A DNA stretch of 64,000 bases from UMGS687 sp964383665 (GCA_964383665.1 CAYLHO010000002.1:62001-126000), one strand, 5' to 3'; shown: positions 1 to 9,492, counted from the first letter of the stretch. Notes: generated by a model from the sequence alone, not told the origin. Made by a program: numbers and translations.

Positions 1-2
1 AC

Positions 3-1376
3 GTTCAAGTTAACTCCCTTTGCGGAATGCGTGGAATTATGGCTGGTGCTTCAGGACAAAAAGTTGACGTTCCAATTCGTTCAAACCTTCGCGACGGCTT
101 AACGCCAATTGAATATTTCCTTTCATCTCGTGGGGGACGTAAAGGGTTAACCGACACGGCGTTGAAAACTGCCGATTCTGGTTACTTAACAAGACGTCTT
201 GTTGACATTTCACACAACGTTGTTATAAGCGAAGACGACTGTTTTGAAAGCCTTGGCGAAAAAGTTAAGGGAATGAAAGTAAGCCCAATTGTTCTTGACG
301 GCGTTGTTATTGAACCAATTGAGGACAGAATTGCCGGAAGATTCACTGTTGATGCTGTTATCAATCCAGCAACAAAAGAAGTTATTGTTCCTGCAAACAC
401 AATGATAACCGAAGAAAAAGCAAAAGAAATTGCCGAAGCAGGAATAACAGAAGTTACAATCAGAACTCTCTTAACATGTAAGAGCAAGCACGGTGTTTGT
501 GCTAAATGTTATGGACGTAACATGGCAGGAAAAGACAAGGTTAACATTGGCGAAGCAGTTGGAATTATTGCTGCTCAATCAATTGGTGAACCTGGAACAC
601 AGCTTACCATGAACAACAAGCACTTCTCGGGTGCTGTTGTTGCATCGGACATCACTAAAGGTCTTCCTCGTGTTGAAGAAATTTTTGAAGCTAGAAAACC
701 AAAAGGTGAGGCACAAATAACAGAAATTTCTGGAACAGTAACAGTTAAAGAAGAACCAAAGCGTTACTTAATAACAGTTCGCGGAGCAGATAATGAAGCG
801 GAATATGAAATTAAGAAACCTGCATATCTTAAAGTTAAATCTGGCGATAAGATTGAAGCGGGAACAGCGCTTATGGAAGGATCGATCAATCCAACTGACC
901 TTCTCAGAACAAAAGGACTTAAAGGCGTTCAAGACTATCTTCTTTCCGAAGTTATTTCAGTTTATCGTTCACAAGAAGTTAAGATTAATGATAAACACAT
1001 TGAAGTTATCATAAGACAAATGCTTAAGAAAGTTAAGATTGAAGATGCTGGAACAACCGAACTTCTTCCAGGCGAAGTTGTTGATGTCTATCGCTATGAA
1101 GAAGAGAATATGAAGGCTTTAAGCGAAGGCGGAGTTCCTGCAACAGCAAAGAGAATGCTTCTTGGAATAACAAAAGCTGCTCTTTCAACAGAATCCTTCC
1201 TTTCGGCTGCATCATTCCAAGAAACCTCAAGAGTTTTAACAGATGCTGCGCTTAAGAGCAAGGTTGACACATTGCAAGGACTTAAAGAAAACGTTATCAT
1301 TGGAAAACTTATCCCAGCTGGAACTGGTCTTAAGAGATATCGAAACCTTATGCCTGTTGAAACAAGCGAAGAATAA
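3..1376 (+). CDS. rpoC: DNA-directed RNA polymerase subunit beta', 3' part
   Basis: C-terminal part of the RNA polymerase largest subunit; the 5' end lies outside the window and the frame is open from base 3. Visible are the bridge-helix/trigger-loop region (IIAAQSIGEPGTQLT, then DITKGLPRVEEIFEAR), the second zinc site (CKSKHGVCAKC) and the C-terminal clamp segment ending ATKRMLLGITKAAL-type sequence. The trigger loop is odd: where most bacteria have MRTFHTGG this protein has MNNKHFSG, keeping the Met and the catalytic-position His but changing the residues between. The gene ends in a strong terminator, so it is the last gene of its transcript and is not followed by rpsL. Identity is certain; the first Met codons in the fragment are internal. 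Confidence 0.97.
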   Translation, partial: VQVNSLCGMRGIMAGASGQKVDVPIRSNLRDGLTPIEYFLSSRGGRKGLTDTALKTADSGYLTRRLVDISHNVVISEDDCFESLGEKVKGMKVSPIVLDGVVIEPIEDRIAGRFTVDAVINPATKEVIVPANTMITEEKAKEIAEAGITEVTIRTLLTCKSKHGVCAKCYGRNMAGKDKVNIGEAVGIIAAQSIGEPGTQLTMNNKHFSGAVVASDITKGLPRVEEIFEARKPKGEAQITEISGTVTVKEEPKRYLITVRGADNEAEYEIKKPAYLKVKSGDKIEAGTALMEGSINPTDLLRTKGLKGVQDYLLSEVISVYRSQEVKINDKHIEVIIRQMLKKVKIEDAGTTELLPGEVVDVYRYEEENMKALSEGGVPATAKRMLLGITKAALSTESFLSAASFQETSRVLTDAALKSKVDTLQGLKENVIIGKLIPAGTGLKRYRNLMPVETSEE

Positions 1377-1389
1377 TAATAAAAATAAT

Positions 1390-1422
1390 AAAGAGAATTG
1401 AAAAATTCTCTTTATTTTTTTT
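1390..1422 (+). terminator. Intrinsic terminator after rpoC
   Basis: Ten-base-pair stem AAAGAGAATT/AATTCTCTTT with a GAAA loop, followed by a T tract. It closes the rpo transcript just before the miaB promoter. Confidence 0.9.
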
Positions 1423-1433
1423 GTCAAAAAATG

Positions 1434-1439
1434 TATAAT
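1434..1439 (+). promoter_or_regulatory. -10 box of miaB, leaderless type
   Basis: Perfect TATAAT ending 6 nt before the miaB ATG, so transcription should begin at or next to the start codon. No Shine-Dalgarno is present. No good -35 is seen at 17 nt. Confidence 0.6.
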
Positions 1440-1445
1440 TAAAGT

Positions 1446-2591
1446 ATGTTTTACCATATCACAACTTTTGGATGTCAAATGAACGTCCACGAATCAGAAA
1501 AACTTGCCGGGATTTTGGAAAATCTTGGCTATTTGCCATGTGAAAAACTTGAAGATGCCGATGTTATTGTTTTTAACACTTGTGCAATTCGAGAAGGAGC
1601 AGAGGACAGGGCAATTGGAAACGTTGGGGCGCTTAAAAAACTTAAAAGAGAAAACCCAAACAAAATCATTGCAATTTGCGGCTGCATGACTCAACAAAAA
1701 CAAGTTAGCGAAAGGGTTAAAAAAGTTTTCCCTTTTGTTGACATAATTTTTGGAACAAAAAACATGGACCGATTTGAGGAATTTGTTAAAAGAGTTTTAA
1801 AAGCAAAAAGAGAGAACAAAAAAGAACGAATTGTTGAAATTGACGATGTTGACAGGGTCTTTGAGAACCTTCCAATTTCACGAACAAGCGGAGACAACTT
1901 TTGGGTTAACATAATTTATGGCTGCAACAATTTCTGTTCATATTGCATCGTTCCTTATGTTCGTGGAAGAGAAAGAAGCCGCGATAAAGAGGAAATACTT
2001 AAGGAAATCCAACAAATCATTAAGGAAAACTCAAACAGGCATATAACAATAACTTTGCTTGGGCAAAACGTTAATTCCTATGGCAAAGATAAATATTCGG
2101 ATTATGGATTTGCTTCGCTTCTTAAAGATATTTGCAAATTGGAAGGGGATTTTGAACTTACTTTTATGACGTCCCACCCCAAAGACATAACCGACGAAGT
2201 TATTGAAACAATTGCCAAAGAAAAGAAAATAAAGAAAGAACTTCATTTGCCGGTTCAATCGGGTTCGAACAAAATTCTTAAGGCAATGAACAGAAAATAT
2301 ACAATTGAAACTTATCTTGAAAAAGTTAACAAACTTAAATCCCTTCTCCCATCAATTCGCCTTACAACCGACATAATTGTTGGTTTTCCAGGAGAGGAAG
2401 AGGAGGATTTTGTTCAAACGTGCAACCTTGTTCGCGAGGTTGGATATGACGGGATTTTTGCTTTTATGTTTTCGCCACGCCCAGGAACAGTTGCGGAGAA
2501 AATGGAAAATCAAGTTCCTTTTGAAATAAAAAACAGACGTGTTAACGAACTTTTAAATCTTGAAAAGGAAATTAAAGCGAAAAAAGCGTAA
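1446..2591 (+). CDS. miaB: tRNA-2-methylthio-N6-dimethylallyladenosine synthase MiaB, lacking TRAM
   Basis: Radical-SAM/4Fe-4S methylthiotransferase that turns i6A37 into ms2i6A37 in tRNA, acting after MiaA, whose gene lies 5 kb downstream. N-terminal UPF0004 domain with its cluster cysteines (TFGCQMN, NTCAIR, CGCMTQ), then the radical-SAM motif CNNFCSYC near residue 160. The protein has 381 residues and stops at NRRVNELLNLEKEIKAKKA, about where the C-terminal TRAM RNA-binding domain would begin; usual MiaB proteins have roughly 430-510. No TRAM-like coding sequence follows the stop before mutS. The gene has a -10 box next to the ATG and no ribosome binding site, so it is probably translated from a leaderless mRNA. 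Confidence 0.93.
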   Translation: MFYHITTFGCQMNVHESEKLAGILENLGYLPCEKLEDADVIVFNTCAIREGAEDRAIGNVGALKKLKRENPNKIIAICGCMTQQKQVSERVKKVFPFVDIIFGTKNMDRFEEFVKRVLKAKRENKKERIVEIDDVDRVFENLPISRTSGDNFWVNIIYGCNNFCSYCIVPYVRGRERSRDKEEILKEIQQIIKENSNRHITITLLGQNVNSYGKDKYSDYGFASLLKDICKLEGDFELTFMTSHPKDITDEVIETIAKEKKIKKELHLPVQSGSNKILKAMNRKYTIETYLEKVNKLKSLLPSIRLTTDIIVGFPGEEEEDFVQTCNLVREVGYDGIFAFMFSPRPGTVAEKMENQVPFEIKNRRVNELLNLEKEIKAKKA

Positions 2592-2631
2592 AAAATTTAA
2601 TTTTTAAACAAAAAAATTAAAAGGAGCAAAT

Positions 2632-5232
2632 ATGGCAGGGTTAAGCAACATGATGAAGCACTACTTAAGCGTTAAGGAAAAATATCCAGATTGCATAATT
2701 TTCTATCGCCTTGGCGATTTTTATGAGATGTTTTTTGAGGACGCTGTTGAGGCTTCAAAGGTTTTAGATTTAACATTAACCGGACGCGATTGTGGGCTTG
2801 AAGAGCGCGCACCAATGTGTGGCGTTCCTTTCCATGCTTCCGAAACATACATTGCAAAACTTGTTGAAAACGGATACAAAGTTGCAATTTGCGAACAACT
2901 TTCCGACCCTAAAAAGGGCGAACTTGTTATTCGTGACGTTGTTCGGGTTGTAACTCCGGGAACAGTTATGGACGAAACCATGCTTGAGAAGTATCGAAAC
3001 AACTATATTGCATCAATAAACATTAAACGCAACGAAAATCAACTTACAATTGGGGTTGTATATTGCGATCTTTCAACAGGGGAGTTTGTTGCAGAGGAAA
3101 TTGAAAACGAGGCTGCAAGAGCGCTTGACGAACTTGACGGAACATTAATTCGAATTTCGCCTTCCGAAATGTTTTGCAACAGCGAAAATATTGAGTTTTT
3201 GAAGGCGCTTATTGCGGTTAAATCGAAAAGTGTTGGGCAAATTGGGCAATATCTTTCGGAATCATATCCAAGCGAAAAAGTCCAAAGCATTTTAGAAATG
3301 CAGTTTGGGAAAAGCTACGATGTTAAAGCGAAAAGTCCTTTGGGAATTGCCGCTGCGTCTCTAATTTCATATTTAAAAGAAACCCAAAAACGCGGGCTCG
3401 ACCATGTTAATGAAATTGTTAGGGCAAGTGAAAAAGATGTTATGCACATCGACAGTGCAACAAGAAGAAATCTTGAATTAACCGAAACAATACGTGAGCA
3501 TAAGAAACGCGGTTCTCTTCTTGCCGTTCTAGATAACACTTCAACATGCATGGGAGGTCGTTTGTTTAGGAGTTGGCTTTCAAGCCCTCTTCAAAGCGAC
3601 AGCGAAATTAATAAAAGACTTGATGCAACAGAAGAAATTATTTCAAACATTATTATCCGCGAGGATATGAAACGACTTTTAGCAAAAGTTTCCGATATCG
3701 AAAGAATTGCAGGTAGAATTGCATATGGGAATTTCAATCCTAAAGATGCGCTTGCCCTTAAACAAACAACAATTCAACTTCCAGAACTTAAAGAACTTCT
3801 TGCAAATTTTAAATCGAAAAAGTTAAAATGTTTTTTTGAGGATTTCGACACTCTTGAAGACGTTTCTGAACTTTTGGAAAAAACAATTTCAGAAAATGCA
3901 CCTGCGCTTCTTCGCGAGGGGAATGTTATTAAAGAAGGATATAACAAGGAACTTGATGAATGTAAAAACGCAAAGGCTCTTGCTGCGGGGTGGCTTTCCG
4001 AACTTGAAGCAAAGGAGCGCGAACTTACAGGAATTAAAAATTTAAGAATTTCCTTTAACAAGGTTTTTGGCTATTTCATTGAGGTTAACAAAAGCCAAAT
4101 TGGGAACGTTCCTTTCCGATATCAACGCAAACAAACAGTTGCAAACAACGAAAGATATATAACCGAGGACTTAAAAATTATTGAGGAAAAAGTTGAAACG
4201 GCAAACGAAAAAGCTTCGAAACTTGAAGTGGAAATTTTCACGCAAGTAAGAAATTTCCTTTTGGAAAATTTAAAAAGAATTCAAAGAGCGTCGAAAATGC
4301 TTGCCGAACTCGATTGTCTTTTAAGCGCGGCAATTTCTGCAATTAAGAATAACTATTGCAAGCCAAAGGTTTCAAACAGAATTCATCATATCAAAATTCA
4401 AGCAGGCCGTCACCCAGTTGTTGAAGCGATTAACAAAGATGAGGTTTTTGTCCCAAACGACACGTTCCTTAACGAGGATTCAGATAAAACAATGATCATA
4501 ACCGGGCCAAACATGGCAGGGAAAAGCACATATATGCGTCAGGTTGCCTTGATTGTTTTAATGGCTCATGTTGGGCTTTACGTTCCAGCATCAAGCGCAG
4601 AAATTTGCATAACCGACCGAATTTTCACAAGGATTGGTGCAAGCGATGACGTTGCATTCGGGCAAAGCACGTTCATGGTTGAAATGGTTGAAGTTGCAAA
4701 CATTTTAAATAATGCAACAAGCAAAAGCCTTGCTCTTCTTGACGAAATTGGGCGAGGAACATCAACTTTCGACGGGTTAAGCATCGCGTGGGCTGTTATG
4801 GAGCACATCAGCAACAAAATGGGAATGAAAACACTTTTCTCAACCCACTATCATGAATTAACCGAACTTGAAGGAGTTTTGGAAGGTGTTAAAAACTATC
4901 GTATAACAGTTAAAGAGTTTAACGACGAAGTTATTTTCTTAAGAAAAATTGTTCGCGGAGGGGCAAACAAAAGCTTTGGAGTTGCCGTTGCAAAACTTGC
5001 TGGGCTTCCAGCTGAAGTTGTTGCAAGAGCAAAAGAAATAAGCAAAAATTTGGAAAATTCCGATTTAAATCGACATATTGCCGGCGGAAATGAAAAATCC
5101 GAGGCGATGATTAATGAAAACAGAAATCTTGGAGCAAATGTTGTTGGAATTTTAAAGGATTTAGATATAAACAAGATAACTCCGCTTAGCGCTTTTGAAA
5201 TTTTAGCGGATTTAGTTGAAAAGGTTAAATAA
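2632..5232 (+). CDS. mutS: DNA mismatch repair protein MutS
   Basis: Mismatch-recognition ATPase of 866 residues, a normal length. The N-terminal mismatch-binding motif GDFYEMFFEDA lies near residue 30 (Phe and Glu contact the mismatch). The ATPase domain has Walker A TGPNMAGKSTYMRQ near residue 625 and Walker B LLDEIGRGTSTFDG, with the STHYHEL signature after it. A good ribosome binding site (AAGGAG) precedes the ATG. It forms an operon with mutL (22-bp gap) and miaA, the classic Bacillota arrangement miaB-mutS-mutL-miaA. Confidence 0.98.
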   Translation: MAGLSNMMKHYLSVKEKYPDCIIFYRLGDFYEMFFEDAVEASKVLDLTLTGRDCGLEERAPMCGVPFHASETYIAKLVENGYKVAICEQLSDPKKGELVIRDVVRVVTPGTVMDETMLEKYRNNYIASINIKRNENQLTIGVVYCDLSTGEFVAEEIENEAARALDELDGTLIRISPSEMFCNSENIEFLKALIAVKSKSVGQIGQYLSESYPSEKVQSILEMQFGKSYDVKAKSPLGIAAASLISYLKETQKRGLDHVNEIVRASEKDVMHIDSATRRNLELTETIREHKKRGSLLAVLDNTSTCMGGRLFRSWLSSPLQSDSEINKRLDATEEIISNIIIREDMKRLLAKVSDIERIAGRIAYGNFNPKDALALKQTTIQLPELKELLANFKSKKLKCFFEDFDTLEDVSELLEKTISENAPALLREGNVIKEGYNKELDECKNAKALAAGWLSELEAKERELTGIKNLRISFNKVFGYFIEVNKSQIGNVPFRYQRKQTVANNERYITEDLKIIEEKVETANEKASKLEVEIFTQVRNFLLENLKRIQRASKMLAELDCLLSAAISAIKNNYCKPKVSNRIHHIKIQAGRHPVVEAINKDEVFVPNDTFLNEDSDKTMIITGPNMAGKSTYMRQVALIVLMAHVGLYVPASSAEICITDRIFTRIGASDDVAFGQSTFMVEMVEVANILNNATSKSLALLDEIGRGTSTFDGLSIAWAVMEHISNKMGMKTLFSTHYHELTELEGVLEGVKNYRITVKEFNDEVIFLRKIVRGGANKSFGVAVAKLAGLPAEVVARAKEISKNLENSDLNRHIAGGNEKSEAMINENRNLGANVVGILKDLDINKITPLSAFEILADLVEKVK

Positions 5233-5254
5233 GGAAATTATTTAGGAGAAAGTT

Positions 5255-7129
5255 ATGGGAATTAACATTTTGCCAAGCGAAATTTATAACAAAATTTCGG
5301 CAGGAGAAGTTGTTGAAAGACCTGCAAGTGTTGTTAAAGAACTTGTTGAGAACAGCATAGACGGCGGGGCAACAAAAATTACTGTTGAAATTTTTGAGGG
5401 CGGAATTAAAAAAATAATCGTAACCGACAATGGTTGCGGAATTGAGCCAGCAGATGTTGAAAAGGCTTTTTTGCCACACGCAACAAGCAAGATTGCAAGC
5501 GAAACCGATCTTTTCTCAATTGCTTCGCTTGGTTTTCGCGGGGAGGCTCTTGCATCAATTGCAGCTGTTAGCGAAGTTGAATTAATTTCAAAAACCGATA
5601 ACAACGATTTTGGGGTTTCTTTAAAAATTTCCGGAGGAGTTAAGGGCGAGAAAAGAGAAGTTGGGTTCGAAACCGGAACGAGAATAACCGTTTCAAACTT
5701 GTTTTTTAACACGCCGGCGCGTCTTAAATTTTTGAAAAAGCCAAAATCGGAAGAAGGCGAAATAACCTCGCTTATTGCAAAAATAATTTTGGCAAATCCA
5801 GCGCTTTCAATTCGATATATTGTTGACAACCGAATTGTTTATAACACGTTTGGGAACGGACTTGCAGAGGCAATGTATATAATTTTTGGAAAAGAAACTT
5901 ACGATAATCTTTTGGAAGTTTCCTATTCCCGCGAGGACGTTTCAATTAATGGTTATATTGCGCGCCCAACCTTTTCGAAGGCAAATCGAACCTATCAAAC
6001 GCTTTTTGTTAATGGACGCGTCGTAACAAACTACATGATTTCCTCGGCCGTTCAAGATGCGGTTGATGCTTTCATAATGAAAGGGAAGTTCCCTCTTTTT
6101 GCTCTTAACATTTCAATTCCATATGAGCAAGTTGATGTTAACGTCCATCCATCGAAACAAGAAGTTAAGTTTGAAAATCCGGCAAGAATTTATGGAATTG
6201 TTAATTCAGCAATTTATAAGGCGGTTTCAAATGCTAACTATGTTCAAGAAACAACAATTGAAATTCCAATTCAAAAAGCGACGCAAGACGATAAAACAAA
6301 TTCAAATTTTGAACTTGCAAAACTTCTTCAACAACATGCTGCAAAAACAAACGATGAAATTATTTTAAAAAGTTCCGATTCTGTTCTTTCAAAAATTCTT
6401 GCAGAAAATTTAATTAAAAATTCAGAAAAAAATGAAGAAAAAATTGAAATAAATCAAATAAAACTTGAAGAAGTTGAAATTGAGCCAATAATTTCTGATA
6501 AAATAGAAGAGAAAAACATTCAAAAAATTGAACAAAATTCAATGCCAGAATTTTTTGAAAAATACAAAACAATTGGGGTTCTTTTTGAAACATACATTTT
6601 AATTGAACAAGATGATATGTTTTACGTTATCGATCAACATGCTGCCCATGAGCGCCAACTTTTCGATAAGTTTAATTCCGAGCTTGAAAGTGGAGGGTTA
6701 ACCCTTCAACCTCTTCTTGTCCCATATGTTTTTTCAACAAATTTAAAGGAAACGGAATTTTTGGAAAATAATTTGGAAATTCTTAATGGAAGCGGAATTG
6801 AGATTTCTTGTTTTGGCGAAAACACATTCAAGGTTTCAGCAGTTCCGGCAATCCTTGCCCAAATGAACTTGAAAGAGTTTTTCGACTCGGTTTTGGAAGA
6901 TACAACAGGTGTTTCAAGAAAAACAAACGAAGCGCTTAAGAACAAAATTGCACGCCATGCTTGCAGATCGGCTGTTAAGGCAGGAAACAAGCTTTCTAAC
7001 GGCGAAATTGATGTTTTGCTTAAAACCTTTAAGGAAAATAAAAACGTTCTTCTGTGCCCTCATGGACGCCCAATTGTTGTTGCATTTAAGAAAACAGAAA
7101 TTGAGAAATGGTTTAAAAGAATTGTTTAA
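5255..7129 (+). CDS. mutL: DNA mismatch repair endonuclease MutL
   Basis: GHKL ATPase that links MutS to strand incision. N-terminal ATP-binding motifs are intact (ELVENSIDGGATKI, DNGCGI, GFRGEALASI). A low-complexity Lys/Glu/Ile-rich linker (about residues 340-435) leads to the C-terminal dimerisation domain, which carries the endonuclease motif DQHAAHERQLFDKF and a CPHGRP motif, so this is the nicking type of MutL expected in a genome without MutH. Length 624 residues. The RBS TTAGGAGAA precedes the ATG. Confidence 0.97.
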   Translation: MGINILPSEIYNKISAGEVVERPASVVKELVENSIDGGATKITVEIFEGGIKKIIVTDNGCGIEPADVEKAFLPHATSKIASETDLFSIASLGFRGEALASIAAVSEVELISKTDNNDFGVSLKISGGVKGEKREVGFETGTRITVSNLFFNTPARLKFLKKPKSEEGEITSLIAKIILANPALSIRYIVDNRIVYNTFGNGLAEAMYIIFGKETYDNLLEVSYSREDVSINGYIARPTFSKANRTYQTLFVNGRVVTNYMISSAVQDAVDAFIMKGKFPLFALNISIPYEQVDVNVHPSKQEVKFENPARIYGIVNSAIYKAVSNANYVQETTIEIPIQKATQDDKTNSNFELAKLLQQHAAKTNDEIILKSSDSVLSKILAENLIKNSEKNEEKIEINQIKLEEVEIEPIISDKIEEKNIQKIEQNSMPEFFEKYKTIGVLFETYILIEQDDMFYVIDQHAAHERQLFDKFNSELESGGLTLQPLLVPYVFSTNLKETEFLENNLEILNGSGIEISCFGENTFKVSAVPAILAQMNLKEFFDSVLEDTTGVSRKTNEALKNKIARHACRSAVKAGNKLSNGEIDVLLKTFKENKNVLLCPHGRPIVVAFKKTEIEKWFKRIV

Positions 7130-7138
7130 GGAGATATT

Positions 7139-8038
7139 TTGGAAAACGCTGTTATAATAATTTTTGGGCCAACTGGAGTTGGAAAAACAAAAACCGCCGT
7201 TGAACTTGCGAAAAAACTTAACGGCGAAATTATTTCGTGCGACAGCATGCAGGTTTTTCAAAAAATGGACATTGGAACTGCAAAAGTAAGCGAGGAAGAA
7301 AAACAGGGGATTCCCCATCATCTTCTCGATGTTGTAAGTCCATTCGAAGAATTCAGCGTTGGAAAATATGTTGAACTTGCAACTCAAAAAATTGATGAAA
7401 TTTTTAAAAGAGGGAAACAGCCAATAATTGCCGGTGGAACGGGATTATATATTAACGCGTTAATTAATAATTATGATTTTGGAAACGCGGAAAAAGACGA
7501 GGAAATTCGCGAAAAATATAAAAAAATATTAGAAAAAAATGGAAATGAATTTTTATTTAATATTTTAAAAGAAAAAAATCCAGAAATTGCAAAAAAAATA
7601 CATCAAAATGACACAAAAAAAATAATTCGCGCGCTTGAAAAAATTGAAAATAAAAATCAAGAAAAAAAAGAATTAAAAAATAATTACAAATATTTAATTT
7701 TTGGGCTTTCCTTGCCAAGAGAACAGATTTATGAAAACATAAATTTAAGAGCGAAAAAAATGTTCGATTGTGGCTTGGAGGAAGAAGTTGATTCGCTTTT
7801 AAATCTTGGGCTAACGCTTGAGAATCAAAGTATGCAAGGAATTGGCTATAAGGAAATTATTCAAGGACGTGAACTTGGAATGGGAAAAGAAGAAATCCTT
7901 GAACTTGTTCAACGAAAAACAAGAAACTATGCCAAACGCCAATTAACCTTTATGCGAGGAATTAATAGTCTTGTTTGGGTTGATGCAAAAAATGCGACAA
8001 ATGAAATTTTGGAGAAGATAAATGGAAAACAAAATTGA
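7139..8038 (+). CDS. miaA: tRNA dimethylallyltransferase MiaA
   Basis: Transfers the dimethylallyl group to A37 of tRNAs reading UNN codons, making the MiaB substrate. P-loop FGPTGVGKTKTAVELAKKL near the N terminus, the DSMQVF substrate motif and the GGTGLYI motif are present; 299 residues, normal. The start is a TTG preceded by AAGGAGA at 5 nt; no ATG fits. The 3' end overlaps the next gene by 17 bp, indicating translational coupling. The middle (about residues 115-180) is very Lys/Asn/Glu-rich, in keeping with AT pressure. Confidence 0.96.
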   Translation: MENAVIIIFGPTGVGKTKTAVELAKKLNGEIISCDSMQVFQKMDIGTAKVSEEEKQGIPHHLLDVVSPFEEFSVGKYVELATQKIDEIFKRGKQPIIAGGTGLYINALINNYDFGNAEKDEEIREKYKKILEKNGNEFLFNILKEKNPEIAKKIHQNDTKKIIRALEKIENKNQEKKELKNNYKYLIFGLSLPREQIYENINLRAKKMFDCGLEEEVDSLLNLGLTLENQSMQGIGYKEIIQGRELGMGKEEILELVQRKTRNYAKRQLTFMRGINSLVWVDAKNATNEILEKINGKQN

Positions 8039-9230
8039 AGTGTATGAGAAAAAACTTGAAAATGTTTTTAAGGAACTTGAAGATGTTTCTCTTTTCAATC
8101 AAAAAAAAGTTCTTCGTGCGTTTCAAGAAAACAAAATTAGCGCAACCGATTTCTATGGAACAACCGGCTATGGTTATGACGACAAAGGACGCGAAAAGCT
8201 TGGGAAAGTTTTTGCAAATGTTTTTGGAGCGGAAGATGCAATTGTTTCGCCTCAAATAACTTGCGGTTCTCATGCGCTAACAATTGCACTTTTTGGAATT
8301 TTACGCCCAGGCGATGTTATGCTTTCGGTAACTGGGAAACCATATGACACTCTTGACGAAACAATCTTTGGCACAGACGAGAAAGACATTGGGAGTTTGA
8401 AAGACTTTGGAGTTTGCTATAAACAAGTTGACCTAAAAAACGACAAACTTAATTATGAGGAAATTGAAAAGCAAGTTGAACTTCTTAAACCTAAAATGAT
8501 TTATATTCAAAGGTCGAAAGGTTATGCTTGGCGAGATGCGCTTTTTGTTCCGGACATTGAAAAAGTTGTTGAGATTGCGAAAAAGATCAGCCCAAAAAGT
8601 TTTGTTGTTGTTGACAACTGTTATGGCGAATTTATTGAGAAACTTGAACCAACGAATGTTGGAGTTGACCTTATTGTTGGTTCGCTTATCAAAAACCCGG
8701 GAGGAGGGATTGCTTCAACCGGAGGTTACCTTGCCGGCACAAAAAAAGCAGTTGAACTTGTTGCAACAAGATTAACTTCTCCTTCGCTTGGAACAGAGGT
8801 TGGATCTTATGAACGCGGCTATCGCGAATTTTTCCAGGGTTTGTTTCTTGCCCCACACGTTGTTAAAGAAGCCCTTAAAGGAGCATATTTAATTGGCTCG
8901 GTTATGGAGGATAAAGGTTTTGAGGTTATGCCTTCATCAACTCAAAAAGCAGGGGACATAATTAAATCAATCAAATTTGAAAATGAAAAAGATATGGTTG
9001 AATTTGTCCAGAAGGTTCAAATGTTTTCGCCGGTTGACAGTTATGTTTTGCCAATGCCATGGGATATGCCGGGATATAATGACCCTGTTATCATGGCGGC
9101 TGGGACATTTGTTTCGGGTGCTTCAATCGAACTTTCTTGCGACGGCCCGGTTAAGCCTCCATATGTTGCATATTTCCAAGGCGGATTAACTTATGAACAA
9201 ATAAAATTGATTGCCATGGAATTAATTTAA
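8022..9230 (+). CDS. PLP-dependent methionine gamma-lyase/aluminium-resistance family protein (YnbB-like)
   Basis: Fold-type I PLP enzyme of the family annotated as aluminium resistance protein or methionine gamma-lyase family (B. subtilis YnbB), 402 residues. Recognised by FYGTTGYGYDDKGREKL near residue 45, the ITCGSHALTIALFGILRPGD block and the GSLIKNPGGGI motif holding the PLP lysine. The true substrate is not established for this family; a C-S or C-C lyase activity is inferred from the superfamily. It sits directly after miaA, where YnbB genes commonly lie in Bacillota, and overlaps it by 17 bp. Confidence 0.88.
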   Translation: MENKIEVYEKKLENVFKELEDVSLFNQKKVLRAFQENKISATDFYGTTGYGYDDKGREKLGKVFANVFGAEDAIVSPQITCGSHALTIALFGILRPGDVMLSVTGKPYDTLDETIFGTDEKDIGSLKDFGVCYKQVDLKNDKLNYEEIEKQVELLKPKMIYIQRSKGYAWRDALFVPDIEKVVEIAKKISPKSFVVVDNCYGEFIEKLEPTNVGVDLIVGSLIKNPGGGIASTGGYLAGTKKAVELVATRLTSPSLGTEVGSYERGYREFFQGLFLAPHVVKEALKGAYLIGSVMEDKGFEVMPSSTQKAGDIIKSIKFENEKDMVEFVQKVQMFSPVDSYVLPMPWDMPGYNDPVIMAAGTFVSGASIELSCDGPVKPPYVAYFQGGLTYEQIKLIAMELI

Positions 9231-9259
9231 AAAAGAAATTGAAAACTTTTTAAAAATTG

Positions 9260-9288
9260 TTGACAGTTTCCAAAAAATAGTGTAATAT
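9260..9288 (+). promoter_or_regulatory. Promoter of the tRNA cluster
   Basis: TTGACA, 17-nt spacer, TAATAT; ends 19 nt before the first tRNA. A consensus vegetative promoter. Confidence 0.85.
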
Positions 9289-9307
9289 TACACTTGCTAT
9301 TGTGTTA

Positions 9308-9383
9308 CGGGGTGTAGCGCAGTTGGTAGCGCACGTGGTTTGGGACCATGGGGCCGGGAGTTCGAGTCTCTTCACCCCGACCA
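9308..9383 (+). tRNA. tRNA-Pro (TGG)
   Basis: 76-nt cloverleaf with encoded CCA; acceptor CGGGGTG pairs with CACCCCG; anticodon TGG at 9341-9343. First of six tRNAs in one transcription unit. Confidence 0.96.
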
Positions 9384-9415
9384 TAATAAAGCACAATAGC
9401 ACGCATTAATTGCGC

Positions 9416-9492
9416 GGACCTTTAGCTCAGTTGGTTAGAGCAACCGGCTCATAACCGGTCGGTCCTAGGTTCGAGTCCTAGAAGGTCCACCA
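9416..9492 (+). tRNA. tRNA with CAT anticodon (Met, or lysidine-modified Ile2)
   Basis: 77-nt cloverleaf with CCA; anticodon CAT at 9450-9452 in loop CTCATAA. The acceptor stem GGACCTT/AAGGTCC has C4-G69 and C5-G68, the pairs known as TilS determinants of tRNA-Ile2 in E. coli, and the body resembles Bacillus tRNA-Ile2 as I remember it. It lacks the three G-C pairs of an initiator anticodon stem. Ile2 is therefore at least as likely as elongator Met. Confidence 0.9.
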
